DNA of 64,000 nucleotides from Prorocentrum cordatum (taxonomy: Eukaryota > Sar > Dinophyceae > Prorocentrales > Prorocentraceae): the NCBI GenBank assembly GCA_963575745.1, contig CAUYUJ010014349.1:546881-610880 (forward strand), in the 5' to 3' direction. Every line of letters begins with the position of its first letter. Position 1 is the first letter of the stretch. This document shows, piece after piece, positions 55,656 to 64,000 of this stretch. The position numbers were made by a program, and so were the translations under genes. Below the pieces are notes generated by a model. That model was given only the letters and a program-made list of their open reading frames with translations, did no database searches and was not told where the DNA came from.

Positions 55656-55870
55656 GGACATCTCTCTCTCTCTCTCTATATATATATGTACAAGACTGCA
55701 TTGGCGCTGCGCGCCGTGTACCTTGGTCCTTTGAGTTCTGCGCAAGCGGAACGTGCACGCGCACGCGCATGCACGTTCCGTATACATGTCTAGGTGTATA
55801 CAATATATTTACATTTTTGTATGTGTATACAGCGTACATATGTACATATAATTTTATGTGTGTAAGGATA
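55656..55870. repeat. TC/TA microsatellites flanking a GC hairpin
   Basis: (TC)n and (TA)n at 55660-55690, then a perfect 11-bp stem (CGGAACGTGCA at 55747-55757 with TGCACGTTCCG at 55770-55780) with a CGCGCACGCGCA loop, then a TATACATGT-rich stretch to 55870. Confidence 0.8.
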
Positions 55871-55967
55871 TGAACATGCATATGCAACTCGTACGGGGCA
55901 TCCTCGGGCATCTTCGCTGCATGCCACGAGACCCTCAACGACTGGGTCACAATGTGAAATGTCATGG

Positions 55968-57310
55968 GAGCAAAATCAATGAATGTTGGCATTGGGAAGC
56001 ATCGTGGGGGTGTTTTCGGGGGCCTCGTGGGCCGTTTTGGCGCCTTCATGGGCCGTCCTGGGGCCTTCTTGGGCCGTCTTGGGGAGCTTGGGCCCGCTGG
56101 AGCCCCCGTTGGACCCATCTTGGGCACTTCCGGGGACCTCCCATGGCCCTTTTGGGTCTGTGCTGGGAGCCCTTGGGGGGCCTCTTGGTTCCATGATGGG
56201 CTGTCTTGGGGCTCTCGTGGGCGATCGTGGGGCCCGGCTCGACCGTCTTGAAGCTTTCTTGGGTGCCTTTTGGGGCGTCTTGAGGCGATCTCGGGGGCTT
56301 TGAAAAACCGTCTTGAAAGCTGATGAAATCCGAAAGGCGAATATGCTAAAATTGGACTTTTGTGCTTTGAAGGCCCCTTGGAAAGCTTTTTGGGGTGCCT
56401 TGGGGGTCTTTATGTTGGCATTGGAAGCATCGTGGGGTGTTTTGGGGCCCTCGTGGGCCGTTTTGGCGCTTCATGGGCCGTCCTGGGGCCTTTTTGGGCA
56501 GTCTTGGGGAGCTTGGGCCCGCTGGAGCCCCCTTTGGACCCATCTTGGGCACTTCCGGGGACCTCCCATGGCCCTTTTGGGTCTGTGCTGGGAGCCCTTG
56601 GGGGGCCTCTTGGTTCCATTATGGGCTGTCTTGGGGCTCTCGTGGGCGATCGTGGGGCCCGGCTCGGCCGTCTTGAAGCTTTCTTGGGGGCCTTTTGGGG
56701 CGTCTTGAGGCGATCTCGGGGGCTTTGAAACCGTCTTGAAAGCTGATGAAATCCGAAAGGCGAATATGCTAAAATTGTAAGTTTTACGAAGGGAATGGGA
56801 CGATTTTGTGCTTTGAAGGCCCCTTGGAAAGCTTTTTGGGGTGCCTTGGGGGTCTTTATGTTGGCATTCGGAAACATCGTGGGGGTGTTTTCGGGGCCCT
56901 CGTGGGCCGTTTTGGCGCCTTCATGGGCCGTCCTGGGGCCTTCTTGGGCCGTCTTGGGGAGCTTGGGCCCGCTGGAGCCCCCTTTGGACCCATCTTGGGC
57001 ACTTCCGGGGACCTCCCATGGCCCTTTTGGGTCTGTGCTGGGAGCCCTTGGGGGGCCTCTTGGTTCCATTATGGGCTGTCTTGGGGCTCTCGTGGGCGAT
57101 CGTGGGGCCCGGCTCGGCCGTCTTGAAGCTTTCTAGGGGGCCTTTTGGGGCGTCTGGAGGCGATCTCGGGGGCTTTGAAACCGTCTTGAAATCCGAAAGG
57201 CGAATATGCTAAAATGGTACGTTTTACAAAAGGAATGGGACGACTTTTGTGCTTTGAAGGCCCCTTGGGAAGCTTTTTGGGGTGCCCTGGGGGTCTTTTG
57301 GGCCGTATTG
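55968..57310 (-). repeat. 445-bp tandem repeat, about 3 units, CCAAGA-related
   Basis: GTGCTTTGAAGGCCCCTTGG recurs at 56362, 56808 and 57249 (periods 446 and 441). A partial first unit starts near 55968. Units are nearly identical over most of their length and end GAAATCCGAAAGGCGAATAT. The interior is the reverse CCAAGA-type word set. Confidence 0.9.
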
Positions 57311-57540
57311 ACGCAATTGGAGTCCCTCTTGGAGCGCTCTTGTGCTGTATGGAGCCTTCCTTGGGCCTTTCTTGGTGATTCCTCGGATCGCTCTGGGTCT
57401 GCTGGCAAGGCGTTTGTGGAGACCCGGAAAGCCGGGTGACCTTTTCCAAGGACGTCCAAGGGAGCCCGAGAACCCCAGATCCCAGGGGTCATGTAGTTTT
57501 TTTTGTTTTGGGGGGGGGTCCCCCTCCCCCCGGGCTTGTA
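57311..57540. other. Degraded repeat flank and G-run
   Basis: CTTGGG-type words to about 57470, then a T-run and G/C-runs at 57488-57533. Confidence 0.6.
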
Positions 57541-57557
57541 AAAATATAGGAAGAGCA

Positions 57558-59500
57558 ATCTATATATGTATATGTGTGCATGTATGTATGTATGTATGTA
57601 TGGATGGATGTATGTATGTATGTTTGTATGTATGTGTGTGTATGTTTGTATGTATGTATGGATGGATGTATGTCTATATGTATGTGTATGTATGTATATA
57701 TGAATGTATGTATGCATGTATGCATTCATGTATGTATGCATGTATGCATGTATGTGTGTATGTATACATGTATGTGTATACATGTATGTTTGTATGCATG
57801 CATGTCTGCATATATGTGTATATGCATGTATGTATGCATATGTATGTATGTATGTACGCATGCATGCATGTATGTATGCATGTATGTATTGATGTATGCA
57901 TGTATGTATGGATGCATGTATGTATGCATGTATGTTTGTATGTATGTATGCATGTATGTATGTATGCATTCATGCATGCATGTATGTATTCATGTATGGT
58001 TGTATGCGTGTATGTATGTATTTATGTATGAATGCATAGATGTATGTATGCATGTATGTGTATGCATGTATGGATTTATGTATGTAGGTATGTATGGATG
58101 TATGCATGGATGTCTGCATGTATGTAGTTATGTATGTATGTATGTGTGCATGCATGTATGTATGCATGTATGTCTGCATGTATGTATGTATGCATGTATG
58201 CATGAATGCATTTATGTATGTATGTATGCATGTGTGTATGTATGAATTCGTGCATGCATGTATGCATGTTTGTATGCATGTGTGTATGCATGTATGTATT
58301 TATGCATGCATGCATGTATGTATGCATGCATTTATGTATGTATGTATGTTTGTGTGTATGGTGCATGTATGTATGCATGTATGCATGTATGCATGCACGT
58401 ATGCATGTTTGTATGTATGTATGTGTGTATGCATGTATGCATGTATACATGTGTGCATGTATGCATGGATGCATGTACGTATGCATGTATGTATTTATGT
58501 ATGTATGAATGCATGTATGTATGCATGTGTGTAGGCATGTATGTACGTATGTATGTATGCATGCATGTATGTATTTATGTGTGTATGTATGTATGCATGG
58601 TTGTATGTATGAATGTATGCATGTATGTATGCATGCATATATGTATGCATGCATGTATGCATGTATGTATGTATGTATGCATGCATGCATTTATGTATGT
58701 ATGCATGTATGTATGCATGTATGCATGTATGTATGCATGTATGCATGTATGTATGCATGTATGTATGTATGATTGTATGTACTTATGTATGTTTGTATGT
58801 ATGCATGCATGCAGGCATGTCTGCATGTATGCATTTATGTATGTATGTATGCACTTATACATGAATGTATTTACGTATGTATGTATGCATGGTTGTATGT
58901 ATGTATGTATGTATGTAAGCATGCATGCATGTATGCATGTATGGATGCATGTGTTTATGCGTGTATGTAGTTATGTATGTATTCATGCATGTATTCATGT
59001 ATGCATGTATGTATGTATGTATGTATGTATGTACGATGCATGTATGTATGCATGTATGTATTTATGTATGTGTGTATGCATGTATGTGTGTATGCATGTA
59101 TGTATGCATGTATGTACTCATGTATGTATGTGTGTATGCATGTATGTATGCATGTATGTGTGTATGCATGTATGTATGCATGTATGTATGTATGCATGTA
59201 TATATGTATGTATGTACGCATGCATGCATGTATGTATGTATGCATGTATGTATGCATGCATGCATGTATTTATGTAGGTTGTTTTGCATTTATGTATGTA
59301 TGAATGTATGTATTTGTGTAAGTATTTATGTATGTATGCATGCATGTATGTATGCATGCATGTATGTATATATGTATGTATATATGTGTGTATGTCTGTA
59401 TGTATACATGTATGCATGTATGTATGTATGCATGTATGCGTGTATGCAGGTATGTATGTATGTTCGTATGGATGTATGTATGTATCTATGTATCAAACAT
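57558..59500. repeat. TATG/CATG microsatellite, 1.9 kb
   Basis: Continuous tetranucleotide repeat of TATG with CATG and TGTG variants. A length of 4n with no stop in several frames gives long Met-Tyr-Val-Cys or His-Thr-Tyr-Ile frames on both strands, which are artefacts. Confidence 0.97.
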
Positions 59501-59509
59501 ATACATATC

Positions 59510-60140
59510 GGAGTAGGCCGGGGAGGGTCTGGGTCGATGCCGTACCCCCCCATGGGGGGACTTTGGGGATCCCAGGGCTCCCGGGACTGTCCAGGCCTGC
59601 TCCCAAACACGCCACGACACGCCAAGAGGGCACTGAAGATTGCCAAGACAGCCCCAAGAGGCCCCGGACAAGCCGAAGATGGCCTCAGGACGACCGACGA
59701 CGCCGCCAAAACGCCCTAAGAGCGCCTCAAGAGGCCTCTCCAAAGGGCCCCAGAAGCCGAAAGCCATCAATTTGCCTAATGGTTTTTGAAGCATTCTTGC
59801 GCTCTCGCATGTTCCGCCTCCCCACTGTCCCGGACGGCGTCAGAGGCCCTTCAAATCGCTCCAAGACGGCCGAAGAGGCTCCCAAGAAAGCCCAGAAACG
59901 GCCCAGGAGGCCCCCCAGATAATTCAAGAGGGCCTCGAGAGCGCCCCAAGAGAGCCCCAAGAGCGACCCACAAGAGCCCGAAGAGCGCGACATCTCAAGG
60001 TCTCTGGCCTGAGAGGCTCCTGGGACACCCCGGGAGGCCATCAGGAGGCTCCCAAGAAGCCCCGTGAGGCTCCCAAGAGGCCCCCCGGAAGCCCCAATAT
60101 GCACCCAAGGGGCTCCCAGTGAAGCCCCCTGCGGGCCCCC
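59510..60140 (+). repeat. CCAAGA-type dispersed repeat, copy with core
   Basis: Lead TTTTTGAAGCATTCTTGCGC and core TTCCGCCTCCCCACTGTCCC near 59770-59835, then the usual words. Confidence 0.8.
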
Positions 60141-60149
60141 ACAGACCTC

Positions 60150-60615
60150 GGTAAATCGTATTTCCCAGACAGTTTTCCGGGAACATGATTCCTTGGGCTT
60201 CCGCCCACCGCCCCAACCATCTTTCCAATAGGCTTGCCGACAAGGCCAAATGTGGCCCCTCGGTACGCCCCCAGAGGCCCCCTTATTAAGAGCCGAACAA
60301 ATCATGCTCCTGGCCGGAAGCAGCGCTACCTGCCGCCACGCTCGGAAACGCGTCAGGCCCCGAAGCCTCCGGAGGCGCCCAACGACACCCCAACAAATCA
60401 TGTTCCCAGGAAGCCGTCCGGGAACATAATTCCTCAGGTTGCCGCCCCTGGCCCCAACCATGCGTCCCAAAATGCTTGCTGGGCAGCCCCCCAATAAGCC
60501 CTCATACGCGTCATCATCTTATCAGAAAGCTCTCCGACAATATGATTCCTCAGGCTTCCGCTCCCAGCACGCAACATCTGTCCCCAAGCGCCTGTCAAGC
60601 AGGACTTGAATGAGC
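60150..60615 (+). repeat. Degenerate tandem repeat of about 115 bp with hairpin motif
   Basis: Units share CCGGGAACATGATTCCT, GGCTTCCGCCC, CCCCAACCAT and a GCTTGCC/CTTGCTGG word, at about 60170, 60408 and 60525, with a weak unit near 60300. The hairpin ATCATGTTCCCAGG/CCGGGAACATAAT at 60397-60432 matches the one at 1658. Confidence 0.65.
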
Positions 60616-60644
60616 CCTCAAGCACTTTCCTAGAATCCCCACAA

Positions 60645-60962
60645 GACGCTGATGATGACGATGATGATGACGAAGGTGACGATGATGATGGTGATGGTGA
60701 GATCGTGATGGTTGTGATGATGCAGACGGCGATATCCACGACCACGCTGATGATGATGAGGAGGAGGATGACGATGCGGAGGATAATGGTGGTGTGGATG
60801 TTGATGCTCATGATGATGAGGATGATGATGATTTTGGTAACGATGGTGCTGCTGCTGATGATGATGCTGATGCTGAGGCGGACGACGACGATGATGATGG
60901 AGATGACGACGACGACGCCAACGGCGATTACGATGACGATGACGAAGCTGAGGATGAGGATG
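60645..60962. repeat. GAY triplet array
   Basis: GAT/GAC triplets with interruptions; poly-Asp frame as in the other arrays. 60963-61165 is unassigned. Confidence 0.95.
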
Positions 60963-61170
60963 AGCTCCCCACGAGGTCCCAGGAAGTCCCACGTGCCAGC
61001 GATTGCACCGCGCCGCTCGGGACGGTTTCGAATTCAGAGTTGTACGGTACAGTCCAACCTTGTGCTTGGGCTTTTCAGTACACGCCCGAACATCAACTAT
61101 GCGTCAACGGGAGGCACCTGCAATACCCCACGGGACAACTCGCTTAGATAGTGGAGCCGTTTCCAGAATC

Positions 61171-61212
61171 GACAAGAACCTGAGGGCGCGCGAAGCGCGC
61201 GCGTGGTTGTAG
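61171..61212. repeat. GC-palindrome hairpin module, copy E
   Basis: GACAAGAACCTGAG, then a 6-bp GCGCGC stem with GAA loop (61186-61191 / 61195-61200), then GTGGTTGTAG. Confidence 0.8.
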
Positions 61213-61222
61213 GACGCAGAAG

Positions 61223-61440
61223 GGGGAACACGAATTGACATTTCGAGCCCTCGCCCAACATAGGACCCCAAGAAGCCCCCAGGAGTCCCCAAGAGGCCCC
61301 CCAGAGGCCCCCAGGAAACACCTAAGCGGCTTCCAAGAGGCCCCCAGAGGAGTCCCTAGGGGCCCCAAGAAGCAACCACGAAGTACCCAAGAGTCCTCCT
61401 AGAGCTTTCCAAGAGGCCTCCGAAAAACTTCCACCACCCA
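61223..61440 (+). repeat. CCAAGA-type repeat with conserved block
   Basis: GGGGAACACGAATTGACATT at 61223, then CGAGCCCTCGCCC, then CCCCAAGAAGCCCCCAGGAG words, closely matching 2380-2450. 61441-61524 is unassigned. Confidence 0.8.
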
Positions 61441-61524
61441 TATCCGAACAGGCATCCAGCAGGCCACCGGCCCATCACCCGGGCATGGCGGCCTTGGTCC
61501 ACAACCCAGTTACCAAGACGCTCG

Positions 61525-61900
61525 GTCTTGGGGAGGGATGCTGAGGGCGCGGACGAGGACGACGATGATGGAGATGACGATGACAATGGTCATGATGACG
61601 ACGACGACGACGATGATGATGATGATGCTGATGATGATGATGCTGATGATGATGATGATGCTGATGATGTTGTTGAAGCTGATGATGACGATGATGACGA
61701 TGATGATGGTGATGCGGGTGACGATAATAACGACGATGACGATTGTGATGATGACGACGGTGATGACGATGGTGTTGCTGATGGTGGTGGTGATGATGAT
61801 GGTGTTGGTGGTGATGGTGATCGTGGTGATGACAATGTCGATGACGATGGCGATGAAGATGATGGCGATGAGGATGGCGATGGTGACGATTACGAGGATC
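61525..61900. repeat. GAY triplet array
   Basis: GAT/GAC array with a few GGT and GTT steps. It runs straight into hairpin copy F. Confidence 0.95.
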
Positions 61901-61945
61901 CTAGCTAGAACTTGAGCGCGTGCGAAGCGCGCATGATTGTTATAG
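61901..61945. repeat. GC-palindrome hairpin module, copy F
   Basis: CTAGCTAGAACTTGA, then an imperfect GCGCGTGC-GAA-GCGCGCAT stem, then GATTGTTATAG. The order array-hairpin-microsatellite is identical to 2653-3418. Confidence 0.8.
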
Positions 61946-62000
61946 TATACATGTACATACATACATACATACATACATGCATACATACATACACACACCT
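61946..62000. repeat. CATA microsatellite
   Basis: (ACAT)n followed by ACACAC. Confidence 0.95.
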
Positions 62001-62044
62001 ATACGACCACCCTTCGGGTGACAAGGAGGTTCGGGATGGAACCA

Positions 62045-62305
62045 ACGTCTCACTCAATCGATCTCACCATCGATACTGCCATTGTTATCACGATCGATCC
62101 AATTTGATCGATACCACTATCGGCCTCACACTCGACCTCACTATTCCTCTCACTATCGATCTCACAATCGCTCTCACGATCGATTTCACACAATCAACCT
62201 CACAGGACACCAGTGGACACCCCGCTACTGGACACCATCGGGACACCGTGGGACACCATGGGACAACACGGGACACCACGGGTCACCACGGGACACCTCC
62301 AATTG
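62045..62305 (+). repeat. Two adjacent minisatellites
   Basis: 62045-62200 is a degenerate 12-bp repeat with TCTCAC-ATCGA words. 62205-62300 is a 10-bp repeat GGGACACCAC. 62306-62670 is unassigned, with a GAGGAGGA tract at 62530-62575. Confidence 0.85.
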
Positions 62306-62670
62306 GGGGGGGGGCGCGTCTTTGATCTGGCCGCGCCCTGGCCATAGGAGGGTGCATTCCTTTCGCCCTCCCACGCAGCTTCGCCTCACCCGCGCGCGCG
62401 ACACAAGCACGAAACCGAAACCATTTTCCAGGTGGTGAGCTTCCTGTTCAAAAGTGATCCCGCCCCCAACCTCCGATATACAGTCAGTCCGGTCGATGGA
62501 TTAGCAATGGGGTCTTGATGTTGATAGTGAGGAGGAAGATGATGAGGAGGAAGAGGAGGAGGTGTACGAGGAGGAGCACGATCCTCGATCAGAAGCCCTG
62601 CCAAGGGTGAGGATCCATTCGTTTTCGGCCACTTTCAGCCTCACAGTCTCGTCAAGTCTGCGGTCGCGGC

Positions 62671-63820
62671 ATGTCAAATGGTTGGCGTGACGCGTCTTGG
62701 AGATGCGAGATCTGCGGGTGTGGAAAGACTCCTATGCACGCGGCATATTGCAAGCACTGCGGGAAGCACTGGCAGGCGGGAAAGGACAAGAAGCCCAAGT
62801 CGAAGCCCAAGGGCAAGGGGGCGGATGATGTGTTTCATCCTCCTGGTCTGCCTGCTCGAGGTGCTGACGCTGCGGCAGGACAAGGTCTGGCGCCGCTTCC
62901 CGTGGGCCTGCTGCAGGCAGGAACGGACCCCTTGCCCAACGTCTCAGTGGCGGAGCTCAAGCAGCTCATCGAGTTGGGCAGGAAGGCTGGCAACGAGCAG
63001 ATGTCCGAGTACTACCAGCAGGTGCTGGCTGTCAAGGACAAGCACGAGGTCCCGCCCCAGACGCGGGCGGACCAGGCACACAAGAACACGAAGAAGTTGG
63101 AGGTCGACCTGGAGAAGGAGACTGCGGTGCTGGACGACCTGCACTCGCGGGTGGCCCTCCAGCAGTCCAAGGTGGCAGGCATCCTCCAGCGCTTGGGGGA
63201 GCAGGAGCAGATCTACAAGGAGGCGATCACGGAGCTGCACGCCACGATGGCTCCCGTGGTCTCAGCCCCCCCCGCCCTTGCCGCAGTTTTTCCTGTCGGC
63301 GCTGCTGGAGGGCAAGCAGGGCGAGTGGGAGCTGTCGTGCGGGGGCGACCTCTTCGGCCTGGCGGACTACGTCGACGTCGAGGAGAGCGACAAGCAGGAG
63401 GCGAAGAGGCGCGAACAGGAGCTCAAGACAAAGTTCACGGAGGTGGCCCGCACCATGTTCGGGGAGCTCAAGCAGAAGGCGGATCAGTGCAAGGCGGACC
63501 ATGAGCAGCTCAAGAAGCTGCTCGAGGGCAAGCGTCGGCGCCAGGAGCCACCAGGAACTGCCGAGCCTGGAGATGGTGCTGGAGCGGCTGGCTCAGCGGC
63601 CGCGGAGCAGGGCGCTCAGGCGCCAGCCGCCGCCGCGGCGGCTCCAGCAGGCGGAGGCGCAGGCGCCGCCGAGCCCAGCGCGCCGCCGCCGCAGGCCGTC
63701 GGCAAGGGAGCCACGGGCAAAGGCCAGACCGCTGCCCAGGTCCGCGCCCACGCCCGGCGGCTCGTCGGCAAGGGGCCTGGCTCAGGCAAGGGGGCAGCGG
63801 ATTCTCAGCAGGGCCTTTAG
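62671..63820 (+). pseudogene. LINE-type retrotransposon ORF1 with zinc finger, frameshifted
   Basis: Starts at ATG 62671. Residues 10-34 hold a C-x2-C-x10-C-x2-C finger in WRCEICGCGKTPMHAAYCKH and CGKHW, a RanBP2-like nucleic-acid-binding type, then a Lys-rich stretch and a coiled coil (about 62950-63250). At a C8 run near 63268 the frame must move by +1; the other frame then continues with FFLSALLEGKQGEWELSC and a charged helix, ending in an A/P/G-rich tail at TAG 63818-63820. The shift could be decay, an assembly error or a programmed event. ORF2 follows about 20-60 nt later. Confidence 0.7.
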
Positions 63821-63829
63821 CACAGGCCG

Positions 63830-64000
63830 CCTCGCCAGTGCCAGTCAAGGGCCTCTTGCTGCAAAAAGTACCTCTTCAAGTGCACCGTGGCACTTGGCCA
63901 CGGCGAATGTATCAGGTTGGAAAGGAGCTCAGTCGATTCTAACGGACAGCAGGCTTAGTGACGTTTCAGTTTTCTGCCTTCAAGAGTGCAGAGTTTTGCG
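63830..64000 (+). CDS. Start of LINE ORF2 endonuclease, cut by window end
   Basis: The frame containing 63888 reads WHLATANVSGWKGAQSIL, then DVSVFCLQECRVL, the first beta strands of an exonuclease-endonuclease-phosphatase domain, where ATAN-SW and LQE are typical of dinoflagellate LINEs. The Glu of LQE is the usual metal-binding residue. The rest lies beyond the window, so intactness cannot be judged. The start codon is not evident. Confidence 0.7.

Noticed and set aside
57342-59719. Met-Tyr-Val-Cys and His-Thr-Tyr-Ile frames up to 339 codons
   Set aside because: Products of the TATG/CATG microsatellite.
1-64000. Spliced-leader relics, CRISPR arrays and rRNA genes
   Set aside because: Scanned by eye for the conserved dinoflagellate spliced-leader core TTTTGGCTCAAG, spaced direct repeats and rRNA landmarks; none found. 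Gene starts therefore cannot be fixed by SL sites.

Overview
The window looks like nuclear DNA of a dinoflagellate (Symbiodiniaceae/Prorocentrum-like; species not decidable). The basis is GC-rich sequence dominated by repeats, very sparse genes, a modular protein with an arginine-type ADP-ribosyltransferase (ART) domain and ribonuclease-inhibitor-like LRRs, introns with non-GT donors and inverted-repeat ends, and decayed copia and LINE retroelements. I saw no bacterial operon, rRNA, CRISPR array or convincing tRNA.

Layout. 1-14.9 kb holds no convincing gene: a 90-bp tandem array, a dispersed CCAAGA-type repeat family, GAY (GAT/GAC) and ACT triplet arrays (the ACT array is 2.2 kb), TATG-type microsatellites, GC-palindrome hairpins and short minisatellites. 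14.9-41.5 kb is best read as one split gene of about 1,600 codons: CAP-Gly domain, coiled coil, ART region, linker, then 12-13 LRRs. It is interrupted by a 503-bp terminal-inverted-repeat element, a repeat-filled gap near 17.5-18.0 kb, an inferred 20.7-kb phase-0 GC-AG intron (18884-39539) and a 123-nt GC-AG intron. The giant intron has related G/T-rich repeats in opposite orientation at its two ends. It contains a 9-kb, 8-bp-period telomere-like satellite (CCCTAA core), a decayed Ty1/copia LTR element (29835-37008) with an apparent internal inversion, and a second satellite of about 64 bp.

41.5-62.6 kb is again repeats: a 73-bp array with a trimeric higher-order pattern, a MITE-like hairpin repeat, a GC-rich region with LINE ORF2-like relics (48.5-50.5 kb), an 11-bp minisatellite, a 445-bp tandem repeat, 1.9 kb of TATG/CATG microsatellite, and further GAY arrays and GC hairpins. 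The window ends in a LINE-type retrotransposon: a zinc-finger ORF1 with a C-run frameshift, then the start of an endonuclease ORF2.

Only the CAP-Gly/ART/LRR gene looks like a functional host gene. All splice sites are inferred from frame, phase and family resemblance; no transcript evidence is available.
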